NCBI RefSeq assembly: GCF_000179775.1 | Contig: NZ_AEEB01000017.1 | Coordinates: forward strand, 186,001 to 250,000 | Length of the DNA: 64,000 nt | Source of the DNA: Ahrensia sp. R2A130 | GTDB taxonomy: Bacteria; Pseudomonadota; Alphaproteobacteria; Rhizobiales; Rhizobiaceae | Reading direction: 5' to 3' | In this document: positions 35,892 through 46,113 of the stretch, one piece after another | How positions within the stretch are numbered: the first letter of the stretch is position 1 | Layout: each line of letters starts with the position of its first letter | Translations under genes and position numbers: made by a program | Notes under the pieces: model-generated | Databases searched by the model: none | What the model was told of the DNA's origin: nothing | The model's input: only the letters and a program-made list of their open reading frames with translations

Positions 35892-36044
35892 ATGATCAGA
35901 AAGACTAAATGCGAGAAACGTCTGACAGGCCGCGAAGTTATTGCTTGGGGCAGTTATGTTTGGGTCGTGGGCTCTGTACTGTTTTTGGGGACGACCTTTG
36001 CTGCGCATAAGGTTGGGTCATTGGCAAAGGTTCTCATCGCATAA
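35892..36044 (+). CDS. 50-residue membrane protein downstream of a CtrA site
   Basis: Basic N-terminus (M-I-R-K-T-K-C-E-K-R) and one hydrophobic helix near residues 17-38 (I-A-W-G-S-Y-V-W-V-V-G-S-V-L-F). The start ATG 35892 follows AGGGGAT by eight bases; an in-frame ATG at 35844 would add 16 residues. A strong CtrA consensus upstream and a hairpin downstream support a real transcription unit. No family recognised. Confidence 0.6.
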   Translation: MIRKTKCEKRLTGREVIAWGSYVWVVGSVLFLGTTFAAHKVGSLAKVLIA

Positions 36045-36094
36045 AAAGCCTCTTGGCACCGAGCAAAATGAATTGTTCGGTTCGGCTTTTCTCA
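36043..36094 (+). terminator. Probable terminator after the 50-residue protein gene
   Basis: Nested inverted repeats: outer AAAAGCC/GGCTTTT and inner CCGAGCAA/TTGTTCGG, ending TTTTCTC. It begins at the stop codon of the small gene. It could also serve the convergent gene poorly. Confidence 0.6.
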
Positions 36095-36189
36095 ATGCCT
36101 GCGAAGCTAGTGTTTGCAGGGTGTAAATTCGAGATCGCCGCTCTTTACTCGGCATAGTAGCGAACTCGTCACTTGCATGCCGGCTTCTG

Positions 36190-37305
36190 TCAGTCCGCCG
36201 CCTTGGGCGGATTTCCGGGAATCGGCTCGCCTCGCAATGCGGGGCTGGAGCGCGCATATTGCGGCGGAAACGTTGCCTGTTCGCCAAGCTTTTCAGCCGC
36301 ACGCCACGCCCAACGCGGGTCCAGCAACATGCCACGGGCGAGCGCCACCATATCAGCCTGGCCTGTCGCCAATATCGTTTCTGCCTGAATTGCGTTGGTG
36401 ATTTTGCCAACCGCCATAACCGGTAATCCGGTCGCTTCGCGCACCGCTTGGGCGAAACCCGTTTGGTAACCAGGACCGGTTGAAATCTTCTGCTGCGGAC
36501 TATTGCCAGCAGACGACACGTCGATGAAATCGCACCCTCGCGCCTTTAGCTCAGTGCAAAAGACGTTTGATTCCTGAATGGTCCATGAGCTGTCGGCAAC
36601 CCAATCAGATGCAGAAATGCGAACGCCTAACGGGGTATCACCTGCCGCGATTCGCATGGCTTCAAACACTTCCAGCGGAAACGCCATACGACCCGCGAGA
36701 TGACCACCGAACGCGTCGCTTCGTTGGTTTGAGATTGGCGACAAGAATTGATGCATCAGATAGCCGTGGGCCGCGTGCAATTCGATCACGTCAAAACCGG
36801 CAGCAACGGCCCGATGGGTCGAATCCACGAAGGCTGTTTTTAACTGAGCAAGGTCGTTGCCCGAAAGCGCATGCGGCGTGTGCCAGCCATCGGCATAGGG
36901 TAGGGCAGACGCCGAAACGGTGCGCCACGCGCCGTCATTTTCAGCAAGCGGCGTGCCTCCATCCCACGGGACATTAGCTGAAGCCTTGCGTCCGGCATGA
37001 GCAATCTGGATACCGATTTTTGCGGCACCATAATTGCGGAAAAACGAGATGATCCGCTCCCACTCGGCTTGTTGTTTGTCATTGTGAAGCCCAGGGCAGC
37101 CAGGTGTGATGCGCCCTTCCGGTTCAACCGCGGTGGCTTCGGTGAACACCAAACCTGCACCGCCCACAGCGTATTGACCCAGATGCATGAGATGCCAGTC
37201 GTTCGGCACCCCATCGATGGCAGAATACTGGCACATGGGTGCGACGACCACGCGGTTGGCAAGCGTCAGCCCGCGCAGCGTGATGGGTGAAAACAGATGA
37301 GACAT
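36190..37305 (-). CDS. Old yellow enzyme-type NADH:flavin oxidoreductase (NamA/YqjM class)
   Basis: FMN ene-reductase, 371 residues, TIM barrel. Seen: L-A-N-R-V-V-V-A-P-M-C-Q-Y near residues 13-25 with the redox-tuning Cys of the YqjM class, H-L-G-Q-Y/H-A-G-R-K, H-A-A-H-G-Y-L near 180-186 with both active-site His, and A-L-A-R-G near 323-327 for FMN phosphate. ATG 37305 is chosen over one five codons upstream. Reduces activated C=C bonds; physiological substrate unknown. Confidence 0.92.
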   Translation of the reverse strand: MSHLFSPITLRGLTLANRVVVAPMCQYSAIDGVPNDWHLMHLGQYAVGGAGLVFTEATAVEPEGRITPGCPGLHNDKQQAEWERIISFFRNYGAAKIGIQIAHAGRKASANVPWDGGTPLAENDGAWRTVSASALPYADGWHTPHALSGNDLAQLKTAFVDSTHRAVAAGFDVIELHAAHGYLMHQFLSPISNQRSDAFGGHLAGRMAFPLEVFEAMRIAAGDTPLGVRISASDWVADSSWTIQESNVFCTELKARGCDFIDVSSAGNSPQQKISTGPGYQTGFAQAVREATGLPVMAVGKITNAIQAETILATGQADMVALARGMLLDPRWAWRAAEKLGEQATFPPQYARSSPALRGEPIPGNPPKAAD

Positions 37306-37384
37306 GATGAGTTCCGGCAATAATTTTCAGCCGGAACGTTAGGCATTTTTGGTGGACGGCGAAAGCGGTCCGTTCGGCGATGTA

Positions 37385-38737
37385 CTAGGCAGCAACCTTG
37401 CGCAGCGTATCGCAAATATCGTCGACAACGTTGCGCACCAATCCGGCGTCATCACCTTCTGCCATAACGCGGATAAGTGGTTCGGTGCCGGACTTGCGGA
37501 TGACGAGGCGACCCTGATTGGCAAGACGGTGGCGACCATCATCAATCGAGGCCACAACAGCCTTGTCCTTGAGCGGCTCGCCTTCGCTATAGCGCACGTT
37601 TTTCAGCACTTGCGGCACTGGCGTGAAGCAGTTGCAGACCTCGGAAACCTGCTTGTCGGATTCCTGAACAACAGCGAGCACCTGAAGTGCTGCCACTAGG
37701 CCGTCGCCGGTGGTGGAGTGGTCCGACATCACGATATGGCCGGATTGTTCACCGCCAACATTGTAGCCATGCTTGCGCATGTGTTCGACCACGTAACGGT
37801 CGCCAACAGCCGTACGCGCGAGGTTAAGGCCCTGTGCCTGCATGCAGCGTTCGAGGCCGAGATTGGACATGATGGTGGCAACGATACCGCCACCGGTCAG
37901 CAGTTCTTTCTTGCGGTAGGAGCCTGCCACCAGTGCCATGAGCTGATCGCCATCTACTACATTGGATTTTTCATCCACGATGATGACGCGGTCCGCGTCG
38001 CCATCCAGCGCGATACCGATATCGGCACGGACCTCGTTGACCTTACGCACCAGTGCGCCGGTTGAGGTCGAACCGCATTCAGAATTGATATTTGTGCCGT
38101 TGGGGCTGGTGCCGATTTCCACGACTTCCGCGCCCAATTCCCACAACACTTTAGGCGCGACCTTATAGGCCGCGCCATTGGCGCAATCGATCACCACGCG
38201 CAGACCAGACAGCGAAAGATTGCGGGGCAGGGTGCGCTTGGCAAACTCGATATAGCGGTCATCGACGCCATCCACGCGGCTGGCGCGGCCAATATCAGGG
38301 CCACCGGCAAGCTGCGGTGTCAGGTCTTCGTCGATGAGACGCTCAATCTCCAGTTCGATTTCGTCCGACAGTTTGAACCCGTCGGGGCCGAACAGCTTGA
38401 TGCCGTTGTCGTGGTAAGCGTTGTGAGACGCTGAAATCATCACGCCGATATCAGCGCGCATGGAACGGGTCAGCATGGCGACGGCGGGGGTTGGCACGGG
38501 ACCAAGTTGAAAAACGTCCATACCAGCTGCGGTGAAACCAGCAACCAATGCGTTTTCGATCATATAGCCTGAAAGACGGGTGTCTTTACCCACCACGACG
38601 CGGTGACGGTGGTTGCCCTGTTTGAAGGCAACGCCTGCGGCCATGCCGACCTTCATCGCGGTCTCAGCGGTCATGGGCGAACGGTTGGCGTAGCCGCGAA
38701 TACCGTCGGTGCCGAAATATTTGCGTTTCGTGGACAT
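37385..38737 (-). CDS. glmM: Phosphoglucosamine mutase
   Basis: Converts glucosamine-6-phosphate to glucosamine-1-phosphate for UDP-GlcNAc, peptidoglycan and LPS. 450 residues. Start Y-F-G-T-D-G-I-R-G, phosphoserine loop I-S-A-S-H-N near 99-104, metal loop D-G-D-A-D-R near 242-247, and phosphate site R-K-S-G-T-E-P near 410-416. Follows ftsH in the pal-cpoB-tilS-ftsH-glmM run with a 291-base gap. Confidence 0.98.
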   Translation of the reverse strand: MSTKRKYFGTDGIRGYANRSPMTAETAMKVGMAAGVAFKQGNHRHRVVVGKDTRLSGYMIENALVAGFTAAGMDVFQLGPVPTPAVAMLTRSMRADIGVMISASHNAYHDNGIKLFGPDGFKLSDEIELEIERLIDEDLTPQLAGGPDIGRASRVDGVDDRYIEFAKRTLPRNLSLSGLRVVIDCANGAAYKVAPKVLWELGAEVVEIGTSPNGTNINSECGSTSTGALVRKVNEVRADIGIALDGDADRVIIVDEKSNVVDGDQLMALVAGSYRKKELLTGGGIVATIMSNLGLERCMQAQGLNLARTAVGDRYVVEHMRKHGYNVGGEQSGHIVMSDHSTTGDGLVAALQVLAVVQESDKQVSEVCNCFTPVPQVLKNVRYSEGEPLKDKAVVASIDDGRHRLANQGRLVIRKSGTEPLIRVMAEGDDAGLVRNVVDDICDTLRKVAA

Positions 38738-39028
38738 GCTCTTCCCCTTCAAGCCGAAGTGTGGACCTTGCCACTGCATCGGTATCGTTTGGTGCGTCAG
38801 CCTGCTTGCCCTCAGGTTAACCACGGAAATCTGATTGCCGATCTGCAGATATGATTCCGGCTCGACCTATGACCTGCTTCATAGCAAACCCGCGCAAAAA
38901 TCAGATTCACGAATTATGACGAGGCGTTACGGCGAAACCGGTTGCAAAAGTGCAAACGGGGCGCTGCCTGTGGCAACACCCCGTCTGTGTAACGTCAACG
39001 CAGTTGCGACCGCGTTAATATCAACCAG

Positions 39029-40969
39029 TTAGCTCGGTTGTGGTTCAAGACCATCGGCATCAGGCTCATCGCCCTTTTCGCCTTTGCCGGAAGCTTTTGC
39101 ACCGGATTTTGGAACTGCACTGCCACGCGTTGGCGGAGTATCGTCGCCCATATCGCGCGATGGTGGTTTACCGTCCATCAACTCGTCGATTTCCTTACCC
39201 GTCAGCGTTTCATATTCAAGCAGGCCCTGTGCCAGCGCTTCTAGATCTTTCTTGCGCTTGGTCAGAATTTTCTTGGCCGTAGCAAAGCCTTCATCCACCA
39301 GACGACGAACCTCATCATCGATGATCTGCGCAGTTTCTTCCGACACGCTTTTCGATCCCCCAATGGACTGGCCCATGAAGACCTGCTGCTGATCTTCTCC
39401 ATATGCGACCTTGCCGAGTTTGTCGGAAAAGCCCCACTGCGTGACCATCGCGCGGGCAAGTTTCGTTGCCTGATCGATATCGGAAGATGCGCCAGACGTA
39501 ACATTCTTCTTGCCGAATGTTAGCTCTTCCGCGACTCGACCCGCCATCATGACGGCCAGACGCGATGTCATTTCTTCGTATGACATGGAAATCTGGTCGC
39601 GTTCCGGCAGCTGCATCACCATGCCCAGCGCACGGCCACGGGGAATGATCGTGGCCTTATGAACTGGGTGGGATGACGGCACCGAGATAGCCACCAGCGC
39701 ATGACCAGCTTCGTGATAGGCGGTGTTGCGCTTTTCTTCTTCCGACATGACCATGGAACGACGTTCTGCGCCCATCATCACCTTGTCTTTTGCGTCGTCA
39801 AATTCCGCAGCTGTAACAAGACGTTTCTCGCGACGGGCGGCCAAAAGAGCAGCTTCGTTTACGAGATTCATCAGGTCTGCACCGGAGAAGCCGGGCGTAC
39901 CGCGAGCTACGACTTTCAGATCAACGTTAGGAGCAAGCGGAACGTTCTTAACGTGAACTTTCAGGATGGCTTCGCGGCCCATGATGTCCGGATTGGACAC
40001 GACGACCTGACGGTCGAAACGGCCCGGACGCAGAAGGGCAGGGTCCAACACGTCGGGACGGTTGGTTGCCGCGATCAGGATGATACCTTCATTAGTTTCG
40101 AAGCCGTCCATCTCAACCAGCAGCGCGTTCAATGTCTGCTCACGCTCATCATTGCCGCCGCCCATGCCCGTGCCACGGTGACGTCCGACAGCGTCGATCT
40201 CATCGATGAAGACGATGCAGGGCGCATTCTTTTTGGCTTGCTCGAACATATCGCGGACACGGCTTGCACCGACGCCAACGAACATCTCGACAAAATCCGA
40301 ACCTGATATTGTAAAGAACGGCACACCAGCTTCACCGGCAACGGCACGGGCTGTCAGCGTTTTACCTGTGCCGGGAGGGCCAACGAGCAGCACGCCGTGG
40401 GGCATCTTGCCACCAAGCCGCTGGAATTTCTGCGGGTCGCGCAGGAAATCCACTATCTCAACGAGGTCTTCCTTGGCTTCATCTACGCCTGCCACATCAG
40501 CAAAGGTTACTTTGCCTTCGTGTTGGGTCATCAATTTGGCTTTTGATTTGCCGAAGCCCATCGCTTTGCCCTGACCGGACTGCATCTGGCGCATAAAGAA
40601 AATCCACACACCCAGCAGCAGCAGCAGTGGCAACCACTGAAGGAACATGCCGCCCAACGTGGAACGGCCATCGGTTGCAGGCTTTGCAGTAATTTCTACG
40701 TTCTGAGCCTGCAACGTTTTCACCAACTCCGGATCGTAAGGAGTAAATGTGGTGAACCCTGTCGAAGAGTCGTTGTAGCGACCAGAAATCCTGTCTCCAG
40801 AAATCGTCACGGACTGCACGCGCTTCTTTTCAACCGCGGTCAAAAAGCTCGAATAGGCGATGTCAGTCGTCGGAGAGTTATCCGAGGGTGACTGAAACAA
40901 TTGGAAAAGCGCCACGAGCAGAAGGGCGATAAGGCCCCAAAGTGCGACATTGCGAAGGTTCTGGTTCAT
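39029..40969 (-). CDS. ftsH: ATP-dependent zinc metalloprotease FtsH
   Basis: Inner-membrane AAA+ protease for quality control and turnover of regulators such as RpoH. 646 residues: two N-terminal membrane helices flanking a periplasmic part (residues 7-25 and about 105-125), Walker A G-P-P-G-T-G-K-T near 198-205, Walker B F-I-D-E-I-D, and zinc motif H-E-A-G-H near 422-426. ATG 40969 is chosen; an upstream extension of 44 residues has no family support. Confidence 0.98.
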   Translation of the reverse strand: MNQNLRNVALWGLIALLLVALFQLFQSPSDNSPTTDIAYSSFLTAVEKKRVQSVTISGDRISGRYNDSSTGFTTFTPYDPELVKTLQAQNVEITAKPATDGRSTLGGMFLQWLPLLLLLGVWIFFMRQMQSGQGKAMGFGKSKAKLMTQHEGKVTFADVAGVDEAKEDLVEIVDFLRDPQKFQRLGGKMPHGVLLVGPPGTGKTLTARAVAGEAGVPFFTISGSDFVEMFVGVGASRVRDMFEQAKKNAPCIVFIDEIDAVGRHRGTGMGGGNDEREQTLNALLVEMDGFETNEGIILIAATNRPDVLDPALLRPGRFDRQVVVSNPDIMGREAILKVHVKNVPLAPNVDLKVVARGTPGFSGADLMNLVNEAALLAARREKRLVTAAEFDDAKDKVMMGAERRSMVMSEEEKRNTAYHEAGHALVAISVPSSHPVHKATIIPRGRALGMVMQLPERDQISMSYEEMTSRLAVMMAGRVAEELTFGKKNVTSGASSDIDQATKLARAMVTQWGFSDKLGKVAYGEDQQQVFMGQSIGGSKSVSEETAQIIDDEVRRLVDEGFATAKKILTKRKKDLEALAQGLLEYETLTGKEIDELMDGKPPSRDMGDDTPPTRGSAVPKSGAKASGKGEKGDEPDADGLEPQPS

Positions 40970-41156
40970 ACAAAGGTCCAGCGTTTGGTGCCAACCCCAT
41001 CCGGGAGCGAAGAGGGCATTTGCCGACGATCCTAATGTCAGACCGTCTTTGGTTATATACCAAGATAGGAGCGTGAGGCGCGACTGCCAAGGCGCGATCA
41101 CGACAATGCGTCAATTGAGCAGGGTGTTTGTGCCAGTATGATGAAGACGTGTTGAG

Positions 41157-42191
41157 CTAAAGTGGTTCTGCAAGAACACGCTCCAGCGCTTCCGCGATCG
41201 GGTCATCAGCTGATGAGCGAAACCTGTAGAGACCGTTACTGGCTGATTCTGTGGTTGGTTTTGACGGTTTCTCGTTGCGACGCAGTCCTTCGCGGCTAAC
41301 CATGATCGTGTCGCCAAGCACCTGCACAACAGAGCGACCGACGCTGTAACGGAGGTTTTTATTGCGCTCTACCGCGTCTGCTACGGGATAAAGCTTCGCT
41401 AGAGCTGGTCTGTAAGGTTGCCCGCCAGCGGCCATGATGAGCACAGAGAGCACTTCGCGAAGCACCAGTTTCTGCAACCGGGGGATTTCAGAGATTATCC
41501 AGACATTATCGGCGTTCCGCCAGCGCACGTAGTTGCGCATGGCTGTGGCTGTTTCCTGTGCGAGCCAGCTTCTGCTCTGGGCGCAGATGGCTGCGAAACG
41601 CGCCAAGTGGTGGACTGTTGAACTGTGCGCTTCCAGTTGGTTCCGCACGCGCACTCGTTCCGTGCTGGTATCTTGGTTAGTCGGGTCTTCGATCCAGGTG
41701 AGCCCAGCGGCCGAAAGGTCTTCTCTCAACGCCGTCCGTCGGGTTGAAAGCAACGGTCGCCAAAGCGTGACACCCAAATGGTGCGTGCATGCAGTCATGC
41801 CTGCCAAACCGCGCGTGTTGCTTGTTGGGCGCAGGCGCATCGCCCGCATGAAAACAGTCTCAGCCTGATCGTCCATCGTATGACCAAGGGCAATTGTGGC
41901 GGCGCCCAAGGACTGTGCGTGAGCCACCAAAAGATCGTAGCGCGCGGCTCGCGCGGATGCTGCGGTCTTCTTTCCTCCGGACCAGCGAAGTGTTGCGTGG
42001 GCTACATCAAGTTTTTGGCAAACAGCCTCCACCTGTAGCGCCTCTTCAGCAGCCTCCGGTCTCAAGCCATGATCGACTGTTGCTGCGAACAGATTGCCCT
42101 TGGCAATTTCGCGATGCAGCCGGTGAAGAAGTGCGGACGAGTCCGAACCACCTGAAATAGCGACCAATACGGGAAGGGAAGGCGGGTTCAT
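41157..42191 (-). CDS. tilS: tRNA(Ile)-lysidine synthetase
   Basis: Modifies C34 of the AUA-reading tRNA-Ile with lysine. 344 residues, shorter than the E. coli enzyme and near the size of C-terminally reduced forms. PP-loop A-I-S-G-G-S-D-S-S near residues 11-19, V-D-H-G-L-R near 38-43, and A-L-G-H-T-M-D-D-Q-A-E-T near 101-112. 66 bases separate it from cpoB; it lies between cpoB and ftsH as in other alphaproteobacteria. Confidence 0.95.
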   Translation of the reverse strand: MNPPSLPVLVAISGGSDSSALLHRLHREIAKGNLFAATVDHGLRPEAAEEALQVEAVCQKLDVAHATLRWSGGKKTAASARAARYDLLVAHAQSLGAATIALGHTMDDQAETVFMRAMRLRPTSNTRGLAGMTACTHHLGVTLWRPLLSTRRTALREDLSAAGLTWIEDPTNQDTSTERVRVRNQLEAHSSTVHHLARFAAICAQSRSWLAQETATAMRNYVRWRNADNVWIISEIPRLQKLVLREVLSVLIMAAGGQPYRPALAKLYPVADAVERNKNLRYSVGRSVVQVLGDTIMVSREGLRRNEKPSKPTTESASNGLYRFRSSADDPIAEALERVLAEPL

Positions 42192-42257
42192 TGCACCCTT
42201 ATGGGAGTGCCGGCCAGTTTTGGAAACCGCAGCAGATCAGTGAAGATTAATGAACTG

Positions 42258-43289
42258 TCAGGAACACTTGGCAGCAGCCTGCTCGTCTTTCACGCGGTCT
42301 CCCAAACGATTCTTTGCGTCCGGATATTGCTTCAAAACCTCAGCATATGTCGCGCAGGCCACTTCGCGCTGGTTCAGGCCTGCAAGCGAAAGGCCTAGGC
42401 CGAGCAAATTATCGGCAGCCGTGGGCGCTTGCGGGTAATCATTATGCGCTTTCAGATGCATTTCCGCGGCTTGGTAATAGTCCCGCTGCCAGAACATGGC
42501 CTGCCCCAGATAGTGGTAGGCCTCGCCGCTGCGGGGATCATCCGGCCAAGCCAGAATATGTGCCGCCAGCGCCTTTTGCGCGTCGGGATAGTTGCGGCCA
42601 TCGAGTTGTTCGCGGCCAGCAGCAAGCACCTCGTCTGGAGTCGCGCCATATTGTGATGCTTCGACAGCGCCAGCGGTCCCGTCGCCAAAGACCGGTGGAA
42701 GAACCGCGCCGTCGTCGGTTTCCACCGTGCGACCCGGTTCTACCGAGCCTTTAACGTTGCCATTTTCGTCAAACGTAATCGTGCCTGGTGCGCGTGGCGC
42801 GGGGGGCAAACCGGTTGTGCCGTTGTCTGTCGTTGGGCCCGTGGTTGTCGGGTCGATCAGTCGCGGTTCGCTTCCGCTGCCAACAGTACCTGTCTGAGAA
42901 ACGTCTTCAGTCCGCTCTCCTGAAGTTTCAGGCGCGGAGGCTGAGGGCTTTCCCAAGCTGTCGCTCGCCCCCTGATCGGTGGAGGCAACATCCTTGTTAT
43001 CATCGCCGCCGAGATTTCCCTGCTTGTCTTCGATTTCCTGAAAGCGAAGCTCGTTGTCCTCTTCCATCTTGCGAACCTTCTCCTGCAGTTGCAGCAGGAT
43101 GAAGTTCAGCTCTTCCACGCGTCCGTTGAGCTGGCGGATTTGTTCCTCCAGCTCGTTGACGCGAAAGCTATCTGCCGACTGCACGTTTATGACCGGCAGG
43201 CTGTTGCCAACCTGTGCAGGCGGCACGATTTGGGACGCCTGAACGGGGAGCGCCACTAGAGAGGCGAGAAGAAAGAGGCGCAGACGCAT
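42258..43289 (-). CDS. cpoB: Tol-Pal associated coordinator CpoB (YbgF)
   Basis: Periplasmic protein linking peptidoglycan synthesis to Tol-Pal. 343 residues: signal peptide 1-18, coiled coil near residues 42-95 (V-N-E-L-E-E-Q-I-R-Q-L), a Thr/Pro/Gly-rich linker, and C-terminal tetratricopeptide repeats from about 215 (Y-G-A-T-P-D-E-V). Start ATG 43289 gives the best signal peptide. It follows pal by 30 bases. Confidence 0.93.
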   Translation of the reverse strand: MRLRLFLLASLVALPVQASQIVPPAQVGNSLPVINVQSADSFRVNELEEQIRQLNGRVEELNFILLQLQEKVRKMEEDNELRFQEIEDKQGNLGGDDNKDVASTDQGASDSLGKPSASAPETSGERTEDVSQTGTVGSGSEPRLIDPTTTGPTTDNGTTGLPPAPRAPGTITFDENGNVKGSVEPGRTVETDDGAVLPPVFGDGTAGAVEASQYGATPDEVLAAGREQLDGRNYPDAQKALAAHILAWPDDPRSGEAYHYLGQAMFWQRDYYQAAEMHLKAHNDYPQAPTAADNLLGLGLSLAGLNQREVACATYAEVLKQYPDAKNRLGDRVKDEQAAAKCS

Positions 43290-43319
43290 GGAAACGACCT
43301 TCAATTTGGCTACAGCCAG

Positions 43320-43844
43320 TTAGCTGCTTGATCCGCCGAGCACTGTAACGGCACGACGGTTCTGCGAGAAGCAGGAAATATCGTTACAAACGGCAACCGG
43401 GCGCTCCTTACCAAAAGAAATCGTGCGGATGCGGCCACGGTTCACTCCGCGAGCCACCAGATAATCGCGTGTTGCCGCTGCGCGGCGTGCGCCGAGTGCA
43501 AGGTTGTATTCGCGGGTGCCGCGCTCGTCCGCATGGCCTTCGACTACGATTGAGTAATTGCCATAACGCGAAAGCCATGTGGCCTGCTTGTCCAATGTCG
43601 CGCGGGCATCGCCGGTTAGAGACGTAGAATCGGTCGTGAAGAACACGCGGTCACCGACATTGACCGTGAAGTCCTGTGTCGAACCGGCAGCGGCGCCGTT
43701 TGTATTACCATTGCCAAGGCCCAATTGATTAGCGTTGTCCGGCAACGGCTTTTTGCGCGAGCAGCCGGTTACGGCCACGAGGGCGGAGAGCGACACGATG
43801 AGCGCCGCGCGGGCGACGGTCGAGGAAGAGGTCATCTGGCGCAT
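43320..43844 (-). CDS. pal: Peptidoglycan-associated lipoprotein Pal
   Basis: Outer-membrane lipoprotein that anchors to peptidoglycan. 174 residues: lipobox V-T-G-C with lipid Cys near residue 28, then an OmpA-like domain with V-E-G-H-A-D-E-R-G-T-R-E-Y-N near 100-113 and G-A-R-R-A. Heads the pal-cpoB-tilS-ftsH-glmM run. It is 24.5 kb from tolB, which normally precedes it. Confidence 0.97.
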   Translation of the reverse strand: MRQMTSSSTVARAALIVSLSALVAVTGCSRKKPLPDNANQLGLGNGNTNGAAAGSTQDFTVNVGDRVFFTTDSTSLTGDARATLDKQATWLSRYGNYSIVVEGHADERGTREYNLALGARRAAATRDYLVARGVNRGRIRTISFGKERPVAVCNDISCFSQNRRAVTVLGGSSS

Positions 43845-44082
43845 GGCGCAAGCTCCTGAAGATAGATCGCTTCAATATCGATCAAATGGGTCGGATTATA
43901 TTTGCCAAACGATAACCAAGTCCGGTTAATCGCGGCTCAAGCGTTGGGGTTAACGAAATGTGAATTCCCGGTTTTCGCTTTCTTGGACCGCATTAGCGCA
44001 TCGCCCAATAGCGTTTGGAACGATGTTTGCGGCAATTGCGGCATCACGACGACATAACCGCGTCTTTTTGCAGCCTGCTTAT

Positions 44083-45066
44083 CTACCGCGCCCGTTCAGC
44101 CACAGCCGGTGCCAGCACGCACAGCAGTTCAAACATGATCGAAACGCCGACCCAAGCCGTGTTACCTGATGGGTCGAAGGGCGGAGAGACTTCAACAAGA
44201 TCGGCTCCGATGAGATTCAGTCCGGCGAGCTCGCGCACCACTGCCTGGGCGGTGAACGTGTCTGGCCCACCGATTTCCGGTGTGCCTGTGCCGGGCGCGA
44301 AGGCGGGGTCGATGAAGTCGATATCGTAGCTGACATACGTCGCCGTATCGCCGACGAGATCGCGCGCCTGCGCCATCACGTCTGTAACACCGCGCTCCAT
44401 CAACTCTTCGATCAGGATAAGAGTGACACCGGCATCTGCTGCAAACCGGCGGTCTTCATCATCATACATCGTCCCGCGAATACCGATCTGGATAGTGCGT
44501 TTCGGGTCGAGAATGCCTTCTTCGATTGCGCGGCGAAACGGCGTGCCGTGTGTGTAGCGTGTCCCGCCGAAATACTCGTTGAACAGATCGGTGTGCGAAT
44601 CGAAGTGGATCATGCTCACCGCATCACCGCCGGAAAGCCCGCGCAGAATGGGCAGCGAGATCAGATGATCGCCGCCGGCGGTCAGCGGCACGATGCCGGA
44701 GGTTTTCAAATCGCTATAAAATTCTGCGACACGATCCAGCGTCGCCATCAGGTCGGCGGGGTTGGGCGGGACGTCGCCAAGGTCGGCACAGTTCACCAGC
44801 TCAAATGGCCGAACACCGGTGAACTGATGTTGCGCGCGGATCATGGTGGATAGGTCGCGCAACTGGCGTGGCCCATGGCGCGCGCCCGGGCGGTTCGTCG
44901 TTCCACCATCCCACGGCACACCGACAAGGCCGATCTGCACATCATTATAAAGCGCATCGCCTTCCACGATATGCGGCAAGCGCATGAAGCTTGGAACGCC
45001 CGCAAAGCGGGGAAGATCGAAACCGGAAACCGGCTGAAAACGTGGGTCAACTTTGGCGTCGGACAT
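44083..45066 (-). CDS. Ureohydrolase (agmatinase/guanidinobutyrase/guanidinopropionase type)
   Basis: Binuclear Mn enzyme that removes urea from a guanidino group. 327 residues. Metal ligands all present: G-G-D-H-L (His 134), H-F-D-S-H-T-D (Asp 156, His 158, Asp 160), and Y-D-I-D-F-I-D-P (Asp 248, Asp 250). The N-terminal T-N-R-P-G-A-R-H-G-P-R-Q near 57-68 and the P-G-T-G-T-P-E-I-G-G signature are typical of the agmatinase/guanidino-acid branch. Directly downstream of the IclR gene (13 bases), so co-expressed with it and opposite to the dehydrogenase/TRAP genes. The substrate is open. Confidence 0.92.
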   Translation of the reverse strand: MSDAKVDPRFQPVSGFDLPRFAGVPSFMRLPHIVEGDALYNDVQIGLVGVPWDGGTTNRPGARHGPRQLRDLSTMIRAQHQFTGVRPFELVNCADLGDVPPNPADLMATLDRVAEFYSDLKTSGIVPLTAGGDHLISLPILRGLSGGDAVSMIHFDSHTDLFNEYFGGTRYTHGTPFRRAIEEGILDPKRTIQIGIRGTMYDDEDRRFAADAGVTLILIEELMERGVTDVMAQARDLVGDTATYVSYDIDFIDPAFAPGTGTPEIGGPDTFTAQAVVRELAGLNLIGADLVEVSPPFDPSGNTAWVGVSIMFELLCVLAPAVAERAR

Positions 45067-45079
45067 TTCAACGAACCTC

Positions 45080-45883
45080 CTAGATATCCAGCGACGCCAG
45101 TTGTTCGGCACCATCGCGCATCACATCAAGATGTCCCAGAAGCCGTTCGCGATCCAGCCGCAGTGTCGGTCCGTGGCAGGCCAGTGCAGCAAGAAAGCGG
45201 TGGCTGCGGTCGTAGATTGGAACGGCGATGGCAACCATGCCATCGAACAGTTCTTCTTCGTCCAGCGCGAAGCCCTGCTGTTTTATCCTGTGTAGTTCCG
45301 CATCCAACTCGTCGCGCTCGACATAGGTGTTGCTCGTTCGGCGCTCGAATTCCAGCGTGGACAGAAGGCGGTCCAATTCGCGGCGCTCGAGGCTTGCCAG
45401 ATAACACTTACCTGATGCTGTGCAGTAGAATGGCACTCGCGAGCCAACCGGCAGTTCGGTGCGGAAAATCCAGTCCGTTTCCACACGATCAAGATAGGTC
45501 ATGCCACCGGCTTCGGGAGCAGCGAGGTTGACTGTTTCCCGCGTAGCTTTGGCGACCTGCTCCAGCACCTCGCGTCGCGCAAAAGAATGACGGTCGGCGC
45601 GGAACATACCTCGCGCCATCGTCAGCGCACGGGGGGCAGGGGCCAGCCGTTTGCCAGCAAGATCGCGAACAATAAAACCCTCATCCACGAGTGTTTGGCA
45701 CAGCCGGTGAATCGACTGTTTCGGCAGGCCGATAGAGCGATTGATTTCGGTCGGTGACAGTGGCACCGGGCTTTTTGAGAGCGCTTCCAAGATCAACAAC
45801 ATGCGCATGTTGGTGGCAATGCGGGAGGTCGAATCAACCTCTGCTGTTATTATTCCCGTATTTCCGTTCTTTTCATCCAGCAC
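45080..45883 (-). CDS. IclR-family transcriptional regulator
   Basis: 267 residues. N-terminal winged helix (L-S-P-T-E-I-N-R-S-I-G-L-P-K-Q-S-I-H-R-L near residues 42-61) and C-terminal effector domain (F-Y-C-T-A-S-G-K-C near 152-160, and A-L-A-C-H-G-P near 235-241). Transcribed with the ureohydrolase gene and away from the GMC gene; IclR proteins often control divergent catabolic genes. The inducer is unknown. An extended N-terminus of about 20 residues precedes the DNA-binding domain. Confidence 0.93.
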   Translation of the reverse strand: MLDEKNGNTGIITAEVDSTSRIATNMRMLLILEALSKSPVPLSPTEINRSIGLPKQSIHRLCQTLVDEGFIVRDLAGKRLAPAPRALTMARGMFRADRHSFARREVLEQVAKATRETVNLAAPEAGGMTYLDRVETDWIFRTELPVGSRVPFYCTASGKCYLASLERRELDRLLSTLEFERRTSNTYVERDELDAELHRIKQQGFALDEEELFDGMVAIAVPIYDRSHRFLAALACHGPTLRLDRERLLGHLDVMRDGAEQLASLDI

Positions 45884-45996
45884 TTTGCTTCCCCCATCAC
45901 CGGCTGACGCAGTTGCCGGTCATCAATCCCCAAGTGGACAAAAAGTCGCGATCCACACTTGTCAGGTCGGATGGACCATGGTTCACTCTCATTAAC

Positions 45997-46046
45997 GAGA
46001 CTAAAAGTCTCATTTTTTGATAGTCTTCGTCAAGGCCTCATATTCC
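45997..46046 (+). promoter_or_regulatory. Palindromic operator and promoter region before the GMC gene
   Basis: Perfect palindrome GAGACT-AAA-AGTCTC at 45997-46011, then TTGATA at 46017-46022 and TATTCC at 46041-46046 with 18-base spacing, a possible promoter. The palindrome sits in the 230-base gap between the divergent IclR and GMC genes and is a candidate IclR operator. The following T-run could also make it terminator-like, but no plus-strand gene precedes it. Confidence 0.5.
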
Positions 46047-46113
46047 GAAGGCCAGTGAAGTGGGAGAGGCTGCATCCGGAACCGGATGCAGCGTTCGGGC
46101 GAGGGGGAGCCGC

